From positions 1-34,303 of the forward strand of contig JAQUHA010000032.1 of NCBI GenBank assembly GCA_028683855.1: 34,303 nucleotides of DNA, in the 5' to 3' direction. Source of the stretch: Desulfuromonadaceae bacterium (GTDB lineage: Bacteria; Desulfobacterota; Desulfuromonadia; Geobacterales; Pseudopelobacteraceae). Shown in pieces: positions 8,010-16,845 of the stretch; within the stretch, counting starts at the first letter, position 1; each line of letters begins with the position of its first letter. A model generated the notes under the pieces. That model was given only the letters and a program-made list of their open reading frames with translations. It made no database searches and was not told where the DNA came from. Both the position numbers and the translations under genes were made by a program.

Positions 8010-8816
8010 TTAGAGCAAAGAATCAATATACATTAAGGCTTCTAACGAAGCGCTGCCGATTGAAATATGAGGCTGTTTTATTTCAGATTCTCGAGGATTT
8101 ATACGTATTACAGAAACTTTATCTTCCATTCCAAGCTGTTCAGAGATGTAGCGGATAGTCGGTATAGCTTTTCCGGCACCAAGCTCAATTACAACTATCC
8201 TTTTCCCAATATTGGCTTGCCTAAACTGTCTGTAACGAAGTTGCTGGTAATCTTTTCGATCTGATATCCAGGAACAGTCTCCAAACATGAGGATATTTGG
8301 TCGGCTGATTTCGTCGCAGTTCGGACAGACTGGAATTCGATCAACGCGCATACTGTTAGAATCTACATGGTAAGCTTCAAAGTTGCCCCATATTTCATTA
8401 CTGCATGGTTTCAGACACTGAAGCCAATGTATTGAGCCATGAACTTCAAGAATCCGCTCTTCATCAAAACCGGCTTTTTGGAACTGTCCATCTACATTTG
8501 AAGTAACCACGAAATAATCTGCATTTTTCGATTCAATCCAGTTTTTCAAGATATGGAAACCTTTATGCGGCACTGTGTCACGATAAAGATTTGTTCTATG
8601 CCCATAAAAACCCCATGCAAATGCCGGATCTGTCTCAAAGTTATCAGGATTAGCCATACCAATAAAAGAAACACCAAGTTTTGCATAGGGTGGGTATGCC
8701 TCCCAAAACCCTTCATTTCCTCTAAAATCAGGCAGTCCTGAGTCCACGCCCATGCCTGCTCCTGCTGTAATTATAAAAACTTCAGCCTCGCTGATTATTT
8801 GAGCGGATCTTTTCAT
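8010..8816 (-). CDS. SIR2-family NAD-dependent protein deacylase
   Basis: This 268-residue sirtuin should remove acyl groups from lysines with use of NAD. Visible motifs are the NAD-binding GAGMGVDSGLPDFRG at residues 19-33, TSNVDGQF at about 105-112 and the catalytic His126 (VHGSIHW). A zinc finger is formed by Cys134/138 and Cys164/167, followed by RPNILMFGD. The first cysteine pair is spaced CxxxC rather than CxxC. All catalytic elements are present, so it should be active. It is encoded alone: the arsR promoter region lies downstream and a toxin-antitoxin pair upstream, and its ribosome site is weak. It might be a housekeeping regulator of acyl-CoA enzymes or part of the accessory patch; I cannot distinguish these. 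Confidence 0.85.
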   Translation of the reverse strand: MKRSAQIISEAEVFIITAGAGMGVDSGLPDFRGNEGFWEAYPPYAKLGVSFIGMANPDNFETDPAFAWGFYGHRTNLYRDTVPHKGFHILKNWIESKNADYFVVTSNVDGQFQKAGFDEERILEVHGSIHWLQCLKPCSNEIWGNFEAYHVDSNSMRVDRIPVCPNCDEISRPNILMFGDCSWISDRKDYQQLRYRQFRQANIGKRIVVIELGAGKAIPTIRYISEQLGMEDKVSVIRINPRESEIKQPHISIGSASLEALMYIDSLL

Positions 8817-8958
8817 ATATAATTCGTTCTCTGATTTTATTTCCCTGCTCTTTAGGGCTCTTAGCCTAACAGTATTGATACGGCTCTTTTCGCCTGAAAG
8901 CAGAAGATTAGAACTAAGCTCTCAGAACGTGTAGCATGAAATCCATACAAGGTTTCAT

Positions 8959-9282
8959 TTAAGCGGCTTGCTGTTCTTTTGCGCGTCTCGTTGAGCGATT
9001 TGTCAGACGAGAAGGTTTTTCTGATAGTCTGCCAGTGACATATTTATGGAGAACGCTGGCAATCAGGGTTTGATACGGAACTCCGTCTTCCAGTGCCCGC
9101 GCCTGTATATCGATCAAATCAGGAGAGGAGAGGCGAATATTCACACGACGATCTTTTAGAAAAGAAGATTGAGCCGCATCCTTATATTTTTCTTTTTCCT
9201 GCCTGGTCGGGTTTGTCGAAACCAGTTCGCCTTTTTCATAAGCATTTAAAATATCATTTTCATAGTCATTGTTTTTTTTCAT
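8959..9282 (-). CDS. BrnA/CopG-like antitoxin
   Basis: This 107-residue protein has a ribbon-helix-helix-like core, RRVNIRLSSPDLIDIQARALEDGVPYQ in two adjacent parts (about residues 45-72). It matches the CopG/BrnA antitoxin group that binds DNA as a dimer and neutralises BrnT-type RNases. The C-terminus is strongly basic (RLTNRSTRRAKEQQAA). An excellent AAGGAGG precedes the ATG at 9282. The gene overlaps the end of the upstream BrnT-like gene by 17 bp, the normal toxin-then-antitoxin order of brnTA. It should repress its own operon. Confidence 0.75.
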   Translation of the reverse strand: MKKNNDYENDILNAYEKGELVSTNPTRQEKEKYKDAAQSSFLKDRRVNIRLSSPDLIDIQARALEDGVPYQTLIASVLHKYVTGRLSEKPSRLTNRSTRRAKEQQAA

Positions 9283-9562
9283 TTATATTTCCTCCTTCCA
9301 GATAATCTCTGGTTGCCTTACGACTGGGAATAATTGTTTTCAAAAAGTAATAATCAGCCTCTTCGACAAATGGAATGAGATATACATAACGAACCAAAGC
9401 CACAACAAGGATTCGCTGGTTGGGGTATTTTGTTGCGTTTGGATGCTGTAAAATATCAAGAAGACCGTCCTCTTCTATGGAAAGCACTATCTCTTCAAAC
9501 GACACCTCGCGTTCAATTTTTAGTCGCTCGTTCTTTTCGTGGTTCCATCGAAAAATCTTCAT
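9266..9562 (-). CDS. BrnT-like toxin (DUF497 type)
   Basis: This is a small basic protein starting MKIFRWNHEKNERLKIEREVS-, then FEEIV, the pattern of BrnT/DUF497 ribonuclease toxins (RelE-like fold), which cut RNA when antitoxin is lost. I start it at 9562 (98 aa) because the family starts at this methionine. An ATG at 9619 would add 19 residues, and neither start has a good ribosome site. The central segment (RILVVALVRYVYLIPFVEE) corresponds to the family's core strands. It overlaps the downstream antitoxin gene, supporting a type II toxin-antitoxin operon. Confidence 0.7.
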   Translation of the reverse strand: MKIFRWNHEKNERLKIEREVSFEEIVLSIEEDGLLDILQHPNATKYPNQRILVVALVRYVYLIPFVEEADYYFLKTIIPSRKATRDYLEGGNINEKKQ

Positions 9563-9610
9563 GTTGCAATCGTACTTTAATGTGTGCCTATTGTCATCAC
9601 TAAATTCTTG

Positions 9611-9630
9611 CCAGTTCATTGCGTAACTGG
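9611..9630. promoter_or_regulatory. Inverted repeat upstream of the BrnT-like gene
   Basis: CCAGTT (9611-9616) and AACTGG (9625-9630) flank an 8-bp spacer, about 50 bp upstream of the chosen toxin start. Its position fits an autoregulatory operator for the BrnA-like protein. The same half-site (CCAGTTCA) appears in the 36-bp palindrome at 12950. Confidence 0.35.
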
Positions 9631-9725
9631 TCCATGTGGGAAACGTAGAAATTAACTCTTCATTTCTCCTTCTTTTGTGATCCGTTCGCCTTCACTATTA
9701 AACTCGTTAACAGAGACTTACGTAC

Positions 9726-9770
9726 CGGAACCTTCAAAAGTATAGAGTTGGGACCTGACCCCTATTATGT
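9726..9770. repeat. 45-bp direct repeat, copy 1
   Basis: This segment starts CGGAACCTTCAAAAGTATAG and ends ACCTGACCCCTATTATGT. It recurs at 10609-10653 with one mismatch. Copy 1 directly abuts the truncated side of the attC-like palindrome. The two copies bracket the HigBA-like module. Confidence 0.9.
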
Positions 9771-9772
9771 CA

Positions 9773-9825
9773 CCCCAGCGGCGGCGCGGTCTTTCGCGCC
9801 GACCGTCTGCCGCCGATGGTTAGGT
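9773..9825 (-). repeat. attC-like GC-rich palindrome A
   Basis: On the minus strand it begins ACCTAAC (fits the RYYYAAC core) and runs through two GC-rich half-stems around a GCGAAAG-type loop. The TAA inside the core is the stop codon of the HigA-like gene. About 50 bases align with palindrome B (11876-11944) at roughly four in five positions. The expected far core (GTTRRRY) is not seen; the 45-bp repeat begins there instead. An integron recombination site is my best reading, but a repeated extragenic palindrome is possible. Confidence 0.45.
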
Positions 9826-10134
9826 ATGTTCCGGTATGAATTTTATTTCAAGATGGCAACCAACTGCGTGGGCATATTTTTTGAGGGTAGTCAAGGAAGG
9901 AGCATGTTTTCCTGCGGCTTCAAGTCTTGATATTGCACTTTTTGTTGTTCCCATCAACTCAGCAACAGCTTCTTGTGAAAGACCAAGTCGGGCACGGGCG
10001 GCAAGCATTTCCTGGACGAGAGCATATTCTTCTTCTAAATCTTCATAAGCCTTTTTGAAGCCTTCACGTCTTTTTGCTTTCTCAATGAATGCATCATGGT
10101 TATGGGATACCGGTTGATATTTCAAATCAGCCAT
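9820..10134 (-). CDS. HigA-like XRE-family antitoxin
   Basis: This 104-residue protein has a C-terminal Cro/XRE helix-turn-helix (LGLSQEAVAELMGTTKSAI, about residues 51-69) and a helical N-terminus. It pairs with the RelE-fold toxin encoded just upstream. AAGGAGG lies six bases before the ATG at 10134; an ATG at 10164 would add ten residues and lacks such a site. The start overlaps the toxin stop by 8 bp. The C-terminus ends EHT, with the stop codon inside the attC-like palindrome. It should bind its own promoter and neutralise the toxin. Confidence 0.85.
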   Translation of the reverse strand: MADLKYQPVSHNHDAFIEKAKRREGFKKAYEDLEEEYALVQEMLAARARLGLSQEAVAELMGTTKSAISRLEAAGKHAPSLTTLKKYAHAVGCHLEIKFIPEHT

Positions 10135-10453
10135 TTTGAACCTCCTTAATTCGTTTTCTGGCAATTTTCAGTTCTAGTTCTGGGGTTGTTGGTGTCTTCT
10201 TAATGAACGCATGAAGAATTACGATTCTTCGTCCGACAAGAAAACAATAAAATGAACGTCCGATTCCTTCACGCCCTTTTGGTCGCAACTCAAATAAACC
10301 CTTTCCCATTGCTCTGGAATGAGGCATTTTCAAGTTCGGTCCAAATTCAATTAGAAGTTCAACAAGCCGAGCGTAATCAGCAAGAATGCCGTCAGGCCAA
10401 GATTCAATTTCAGTTTGCACACGAGAGTGGAAATATTCGATAGTGTAGTTCAT
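10127..10453 (-). CDS. HigB-like toxin (RelE superfamily, Gp49 type)
   Basis: This 108-residue RelE/HigB-type mRNA interferase belongs to the phage Gp49-like group. Recognisable segments are LPKGREGIGR-like ELRPKGREGIGRSFYCF and HAFIKKTPTTPELELKIARKR. The latter is the usual C-terminal helix, which carries the conserved F-x-K-K-x-x-x-TP pattern. The start at 10453 (MNYTIEYF) fits the family; an upstream TTG at 10471 would add six unlikely residues. Toxin before antitoxin with an overlap is the classical higBA arrangement. It probably cleaves translated mRNA when the antitoxin is depleted. Confidence 0.85.
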   Translation of the reverse strand: MNYTIEYFHSRVQTEIESWPDGILADYARLVELLIEFGPNLKMPHSRAMGKGLFELRPKGREGIGRSFYCFLVGRRIVILHAFIKKTPTTPELELKIARKRIKEVQNG

Positions 10454-10513
10454 GGATAAGCAGGTTAGCAAATTTGATAACCCATGTCAAGATTGATGAC
10501 TTTTTTGATGATG

Positions 10514-10537
10514 GCGGGAGCCATGCTTGGCTCCCGC
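10514..10537. repeat. 9-bp perfect stem-loop upstream of higB-like gene
   Basis: GCGGGAGCC (10514-10522) and GGCTCCCGC (10529-10537) enclose a 6-base loop. No U-tract follows on either strand, so it is not a standard terminator. It lies about 60 bp upstream of the toxin start and might be an operator or an old cassette boundary. The 317-bp interval 10454-10788 otherwise holds only the gene remnant, the second 45-bp repeat and unassigned AT/GC-mixed sequence. Confidence 0.5.
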
Positions 10538-10561
10538 ACCTTGCAGTTTGTATGACAGTTT

Positions 10562-10609
10562 TTAGGCAGCTTGAGTACTGAATTTCTTGTCCAAGTCTTT
10601 TGCAATAGC
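10562..10609 (-). pseudogene. 3' remnant of an unknown gene
   Basis: On the minus strand an open frame ends AIAKDLDKKFSTQAA and a stop at 10562-10564. Upstream it runs straight into the 45-bp repeat, which stays open as VRSQLYTFEGS. No start with a ribosome site was found, so this looks like a gene end cut by the repeat. It is too short to assign. Confidence 0.35.
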
Positions 10610-10653
10610 GGAACCTTCAAAAGTATAGAGTTGAGACCTGACCCCTATTATGT
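10609..10653. repeat. 45-bp direct repeat, copy 2
   Basis: It is identical to 9726-9770 except for A instead of G in GAGTTGRGACC. The motif AGGGGTCAGGT on its minus strand reminds me of sequences found beside REP-associated (IS200-like) transposases, but I recall this only loosely and no transposase gene is present here. Confidence 0.9.
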
Positions 10654-10788
10654 GTGATGGGGTTTCTTCAAAAAGCCAGTCAGCCCGCTTAAACACTCTT
10701 CTCAGACTTTTCTATTATTTCGCCTTTTCCGCTCCGCTGGTGTCGCCTACTAAACTTTGATTCCAACAACTCCAGCAAAACCGCCTAT

Positions 10789-11682
10789 TCATTTGGTGCG
10801 GTACTTCTCAAAATACGACATATCAACGTCATATACTTGACGTTTAACTACACCTAATTCGACTTTTTCAAACATTTTAACTAGCATTGTGCCATCTACC
10901 AACTCAACCTTCGGTGCACCGTCTCGATGCGCTTCTTGTATTGCTGCGTTGCTGAATGTTGATGTCGTGATGATTATACCCTTTTCAGCGCGTCCTATCA
11001 TGGCGTTTCGGAAATCACCGACCTGCGCTCTTGAAACGGTATTACCTTCCTTGTATCGCTTGCACTGAAAGAGGACTTTGAAGCTCACAAACGGATTTAT
11101 TTCAAGTGTGCCATATCCGTCGATTCCGCCGTCCGCAGAGCCACCAGTAATCTCAACATTTTCAAAACCTGATTCCCGAAGAAGTTCACGACATATTTTC
11201 TCAAAGCCCTCAGGGCTTAATGACCTAAGAACATCTAACAGCCTTACCTCTTCATTTAAGAGCATGATTTCAGGCGCAAGCTCATCAAGATTAATTAATA
11301 GTTCTGGCTCTGCCTTCTCTTCCCCAGACTTCCCCTTTCGGTTTTCTTGGTTTATGGCAACCCATTTCAAGAAGATTTTGTGCGCGTCGTCTTCTGAGAT
11401 TGGGCCTGCATTTCTTCCTTTGTCTGTCAGTTTCCAGGTACCGTGCTTGGATGCGTCCAAATAGCCTTCCCAAACCAAGTACTGTCTTGCCCAAGCTACT
11501 TGGTTGTGGAATTTACTGCCACCAGATTTCAACGTCTCGTCGAGAAAAGAGTCAGGAAGCTCCAGCTTTTTTGCTATTTTATCAGAAACTTCTCGCGGTC
11601 GTCCGGAGTCACCGAGGTCTTTCAAGGCGTCAAGTAGAGGCCCAAACCATTTTATAAACTCGGTTCGTTTTTTCTTTGCCAC
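10789..11682 (-). CDS. Mrr-type restriction endonuclease
   Basis: This 297-residue protein has an N-terminal Mrr winged-helix domain (about residues 8-95, with WARQYLVWEGYLD and GTWKLTDKGR) and a C-terminal PD-(D/E)XK Mrr catalytic domain. The catalytic pattern is visible: GFEKICRELLRESGF (161-173), Asp188 in GGIDGYG and Gln206/Lys208 in FQCKRY, followed by GIIITTSTFS. Mrr enzymes cut DNA carrying foreign methylation (type IV restriction) and can respond to stress. It stands alone with a good AAGGAGG-type site before an ATG or nearby start at 11682. It has no methylase partner, as expected for type IV. It lies in the accessory patch with the toxin-antitoxin genes. Confidence 0.88.
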   Translation of the reverse strand: MAKKKRTEFIKWFGPLLDALKDLGDSGRPREVSDKIAKKLELPDSFLDETLKSGGSKFHNQVAWARQYLVWEGYLDASKHGTWKLTDKGRNAGPISEDDAHKIFLKWVAINQENRKGKSGEEKAEPELLINLDELAPEIMLLNEEVRLLDVLRSLSPEGFEKICRELLRESGFENVEITGGSADGGIDGYGTLEINPFVSFKVLFQCKRYKEGNTVSRAQVGDFRNAMIGRAEKGIIITTSTFSNAAIQEAHRDGAPKVELVDGTMLVKMFEKVELGVVKRQVYDVDMSYFEKYRTK

Positions 11683-11875
11683 TTGTACCTCCTTATAATG
11701 GTTATCAATCTGGTGCGATTTTCACTTATCCTGTCAGGCAAGTAAAAAATTGCAGCACCAGCGGTAATTTTATTTTTTCCGTTTCTGCCTTTTCTGCCTT
11801 TCCAAAATGCCGACAACACCGACAAAACCTCTGTCCCAGCAACTCTGCACGCACCACCAACTCCGCCAGTTTTTG

Positions 11876-11944
11876 AACCAACGGCTGAGAGCGCAGCGGC
11901 GGCGCAGGTTTATCGCGCCGACCGACTGCCGCGCTTGGTTGAGT
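11876..11944 (-). repeat. attC-like GC-rich palindrome B
   Basis: On the minus strand it starts ACTCAAC (fits RYYYAAC) and ends GTTGGTT (near GTTRRRY, one position off). The outer arms AACCAA/TTGGTT pair. Inside are GC-rich half-stems closely related to palindrome A. The stop codon of the upstream gene lies in its loop. The overall size of 69 bp is in the attC range. No integrase gene is in this window. Confidence 0.5.
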
Positions 11945-12917
11945 ATGTTTTCGGGAAGGTCTCTTTCCCCGCAAGCCACAAGAATATGTCAATTTCCCTC
12001 AGTGAAAAGTCCTCCAATTCATAGTGCTGCTTAAACTTCCTTATTATTTTTATGAACTGGTCGTATTTCTTTAAGTCGCCTTGTTCAAATTCATAAAAGC
12101 GGTCACTTTTCCGATAATGTAACAGCATCTTTTCGACAAAGGAGTCGTATATCGGAAAAACTTCGGGCTTGTGGTGGCTACAATATTTTGAAGCGAATGA
12201 ATAGAAATTTCTTGTTTTTCCTTTAATTGGTATTGCAGCTATTGCATTAACAATTTTGTAGTTCTCGTTTTTTAGGTGAGGGTCAATTCTGTGTGCAAGA
12301 ATATGCTTGGCAACGGTGAACGTATCAAAAATATTAGTGCTGTAGAAATCGTTTAAGGCGCTAACTTTCAAAAGCACGTGCTCAATATTCAAGTTCTCGG
12401 GGCATAGTTCCTTAAAAAGGAGGGTTAGCGACGCCTCTTGTAACTTGTAATTTTCCAACTTGTCCCATTTGCGGAGATACTCTGTTATTAATTCTGGGCT
12501 TGGTCTCTCTAACTTCAAAGATTCTCTTTTTTGACTACTCTTTGTTTGATGTTTAGGTGTAGCACCACCTGCTCCGACTTCAATTGTTCCCTGTTGTGCA
12601 GTTTTTGTCCTGCCATACTCATCTTCTCTGAGCTCCCAAAGACCATGCATTGCAGGATCATATAGCTCGACCTTCCCACGTCCCTTATTAAATAGGAAAT
12701 CGTATTGGGATGTGCAGGCACGTGGTTTCTTGTTTTCTGGATAATGAACGCGGGAGGGATGATTAACGCTGCAAACAATTGTCTGGCAGGTAATTGTGCT
12801 TTTATTTACGTCTCCGAACTTTGTTCTTATGTAATCTCGTATTTCAGCATAGGTGGCTTTTCCGTCAAGAGCTTCTATCGCCTCCTTGATCATCTGCCAG
12901 ACGTAGGGTCTGCTCAT
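11910..12917 (-). CDS. Unknown protein: N-terminal winged helix plus helical C-terminal domain
   Basis: I do not recognise this 335-residue protein with certainty. Residues 1-100 look like a winged-helix module (ALDGKATYAEIRDYIRTKF; later DFLFNKGRGKVELYDP and GLWEL), a type often fused to restriction or repair enzymes. After a Thr/Lys-rich linker, residues 140-325 form a helical domain with conserved-looking NFYSFASKYCSHHKPEVFP and IYDSFVEKMLLHY. That domain loosely recalls helix-hairpin-helix DNA glycosylase-like folds. The last dozen residues (YSTKRGSRSAR) are encoded by the attC-like palindrome and are probably not part of the fold. GGAGGAAG precedes the ATG. Neighbours suggest a DNA-directed defence role, which is inference. 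Confidence 0.6.
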   Translation of the reverse strand: MSRPYVWQMIKEAIEALDGKATYAEIRDYIRTKFGDVNKSTITCQTIVCSVNHPSRVHYPENKKPRACTSQYDFLFNKGRGKVELYDPAMHGLWELREDEYGRTKTAQQGTIEVGAGGATPKHQTKSSQKRESLKLERPSPELITEYLRKWDKLENYKLQEASLTLLFKELCPENLNIEHVLLKVSALNDFYSTNIFDTFTVAKHILAHRIDPHLKNENYKIVNAIAAIPIKGKTRNFYSFASKYCSHHKPEVFPIYDSFVEKMLLHYRKSDRFYEFEQGDLKKYDQFIKIIRKFKQHYELEDFSLREIDIFLWLAGKETFPKTYSTKRGSRSAR

Positions 12918-12949
12918 GACTTCTTCCTCCTTATTCTGCTCAACTCTCT

Positions 12950-12985
12950 GTTGACCAGTTCACGCGCGCGCGTGAACTGGTCAAC
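12950..12985. repeat. Perfect 36-bp palindrome
   Basis: The half GTTGACCAGTTCACGCGC is followed immediately by its exact reverse complement, with no spacer. The centre is a 14-bp alternating purine-pyrimidine tract (CACGCGCGCGCGTG). It lies 33 bp upstream of the start at 12917 and about 110 bp after the histidine-kinase stop. No U-tract follows on either strand. It could be an operator, a cruciform site or a leader hairpin. Confidence 0.95.
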
Positions 12986-13093
12986 CACCCAAATGGAACA
13001 TTTAATTTTAAGTTTATCTTCGTACCCGACTCAGATTGCTTTGAGGATATAGCACCTTTTAATCTTTTTTCCAAACATTAACTTGATCTTAAT

Positions 13094-15067
13094 TCAAGTC
13101 GTAAGCAGAACTCCACTCATCTCATTATCCGCCTGCCGTATGAAACGCCCCAGCTCTTCATCCTGCAAACCTGCCATCTCACCAAGTGTCACCGTCTTCA
13201 AAGTATCGATCTCGTAGTCGCTGCTATTATAAGTCGTTGCATAAAAAGCGATCCGCTTTTCCCGCTCCAACCCCATCTCCAGCAACTGACCAGCACCTCT
13301 CCTTATCAGTTGCAGCTTCCTGTGAATGTCACTCAGATCCTTCACCTTCCAGACGCCGATATATATAGGGCTGTTGACATTCCTGACATCTCCTACCAAC
13401 TCTCCCCGTAGCAGATGATCCTTGTCGCTGGAGAGATACGGCACAAAGTCCAGATGCTCGGCAAACTTGCGGTCGGTCATCAGGAAGTTTCCACTTTCAG
13501 GATCGAGAGTGAATATCATGGTGCGACCAACCGACTGACTGTAACTCTGGAACAGTACCCCCTTGTAATCCTGAAACGACAGATTCTGCGCGATGTAGGT
13601 TTCGTTTCTGCTGATGCGACTCACCATCCCCAGCAGCCACGAACCTATTGCGGGGTTTTCAACTCTGCATCTCCTCACTTCATCCTTCAGGAGGGTGAAC
13701 GATGCACCGCCAAACCGATACAACATGACACTCTGGAAGATGTCACGAACATTATTGTACCTGCTGAAATGATAAATTAGATCGTAGCTGAACAGCTCCA
13801 TCTGCCTGAGCTGCCAAATAAAGGCGACGATTTCATCCCGGCTGCTCTCTTCGTTAGGCTGAATCGTCTGCGTCGATTTGATGAACCTGAGATACCTGCT
13901 CCCCAGATCCGCCAGCAGCGTCGAGTCTCTGGTGCTGCTCTTCTTCATTGTAATCGTCCAGCGGGTAAACTCACCCACACTACTCTCCACGGAGATGCGC
14001 TCCGCGCCAAAGGTGTTGTACGTTTGCCTTGTGCCAATCCCCTCGCCGCCTATGGCACCCTTGGTCGATTTGCCGACAAAGAGCGGGATGTTATCCTCAC
14101 CGCGAACTAACCTTTCCGGGGCTATTCCGATGCCGTTGTCAGTTATGGCAAGGGTTACCGTATCGCCATGCTGTTCCAGTACGAACTCAAGCAGACCTTT
14201 TCTTCCGGCTGATTTGATGGCATCCAGCGCGTTGGAGACGATGTTGATCAACGCCCGGCTGAAGCTGATGTAGCTGCCGTTGACCGGTGAAATCCGGTTC
14301 TTCAGGATCAAGCGCACTTCGCAGGAGCTGTCAACCGCCTCCACAAATGGCATGACCCGCTCCGTTATCAGCTCATTGAGCGAGACCTTGTGCGAAAGGT
14401 GGGTTGTATCCTCATACATATTCAAGGTATTCAGCAGAACCCTGGTCTCACGGTTGATGTCTTCGGCGACCTTGCTGAAGTTGTCCACCGACATCATGGC
14501 GATCATGTCAAAGAGCACTCTGAGCGATTTCTTTACATCGTGCCGGACGTTTGAGAGCTCTTCAACTATCGAGACTTCCGCCGGTTTCGTCTTAACTACT
14601 TTTTCCCTCAAGGTTCCTGCCGTCACCGACATCAGATGAAACTTCATCTTGCGGTAGACGATCAGATCCTCAATGCAGAAACCTTTGCTCCGGAAAAAAT
14701 CAATGGAGCTGATCAGCTTTTCCCAGACGTAGAGATAGATATGAGCATCGGGCGACACCGTGTGGGCGAGGTATCTGACGAAGGCGGTGCCGATCCCTTT
14801 CCCCTTGCCGAACGGGCTGGTCACCTGGCGGTAGATATGAAATTTCTTCCGGTCCGGCGTAGCATAAACCATCAGATAACCGAGTATTTCCCCCTTCTCC
14901 TCCCAGACAAAACTGTGCTCGTAATCTATGTCAATCGCCTTGTCGAGAATGTACGGTGACGGAATCAGGAGTGAGTCGATGTTTAGAAGCGGTAGATGGG
15001 TAATCGCCTTTTCGTATTCGGGGGTCAGCTTTTTTATGTACGGAAATTGACTCGCCTGCCATGTCAT
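13094..15067 (-). CDS. GNAT acetyltransferase-histidine kinase fusion with unknown C-terminal domain
   Basis: This is a 657-residue cytoplasmic protein without membrane segments. Residues 1-145 are a GNAT-type domain with the acetyl-CoA loop near 83-97 (SPFGKGKGIGTAFV). Residues about 165-225 form a kinase dimerisation helix pair with probable phospho-acceptor His176 (SNVRHDVKKSL). Residues 230-375 are a GHKL ATPase with Asn279 in the N box (NIVSNALDAI), DNGIGIAP at 310-317 and GGEGIGT at 340-346. The remaining 280 residues are unfamiliar and contain SGNFLMTDRKFAEHL and YIGVWKVKDL. GAGAGG-type sequence precedes the start. No response regulator gene is adjacent, so the phosphotransfer partner is unknown. 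The gene may be transcribed alone. Confidence 0.75.
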   Translation of the reverse strand: MTWQASQFPYIKKLTPEYEKAITHLPLLNIDSLLIPSPYILDKAIDIDYEHSFVWEEKGEILGYLMVYATPDRKKFHIYRQVTSPFGKGKGIGTAFVRYLAHTVSPDAHIYLYVWEKLISSIDFFRSKGFCIEDLIVYRKMKFHLMSVTAGTLREKVVKTKPAEVSIVEELSNVRHDVKKSLRVLFDMIAMMSVDNFSKVAEDINRETRVLLNTLNMYEDTTHLSHKVSLNELITERVMPFVEAVDSSCEVRLILKNRISPVNGSYISFSRALINIVSNALDAIKSAGRKGLLEFVLEQHGDTVTLAITDNGIGIAPERLVRGEDNIPLFVGKSTKGAIGGEGIGTRQTYNTFGAERISVESSVGEFTRWTITMKKSSTRDSTLLADLGSRYLRFIKSTQTIQPNEESSRDEIVAFIWQLRQMELFSYDLIYHFSRYNNVRDIFQSVMLYRFGGASFTLLKDEVRRCRVENPAIGSWLLGMVSRISRNETYIAQNLSFQDYKGVLFQSYSQSVGRTMIFTLDPESGNFLMTDRKFAEHLDFVPYLSSDKDHLLRGELVGDVRNVNSPIYIGVWKVKDLSDIHRKLQLIRRGAGQLLEMGLEREKRIAFYATTYNSSDYEIDTLKTVTLGEMAGLQDEELGRFIRQADNEMSGVLLTT

Positions 15068-15217
15068 TCGGTTATTTACCTCTCTGTTCTGTAGATTCCA
15101 CGCTGATCTGATCGCAGTGGCGTAATACCTGTATCTTGATCATCTTTATACTTTTTTCAGATTTTCATGCAACTTTTCTCGCATTTGAAAGAATCGAAAA
15201 GCAAATTTTCGACAGAT

Positions 15218-15256
15218 AAAAAAAAGCCCCGTATCTATCGGAATAAATACGGGGCT
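15218..15256 (-). terminator. Rho-independent terminator of guaB
   Basis: A perfect 10-bp stem (AGCCCCGTAT, 15225-15234, with ATACGGGGCT, 15247-15256) is followed on the minus strand by eight T. It lies 32 bp after the guaB stop. It is one of the clearest terminators in the window. Confidence 0.92.
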
Positions 15257-15287
15257 GAAAATCATCTGGCAAACCTGGCGGCGGAGA

Positions 15288-16836
<1,549 letters not shown>

Positions 16837-16845
16837 TGTATACCT

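Noticed and set aside
10514-10537. Terminator
   Set aside because: The stem is perfect but neither strand has a U-tract after it; listed only as a stem-loop.
11726-11992. 88-residue minus-strand frame through palindrome B
   Set aside because: Arg/Pro-rich product of a GC-rich palindrome read in another frame.
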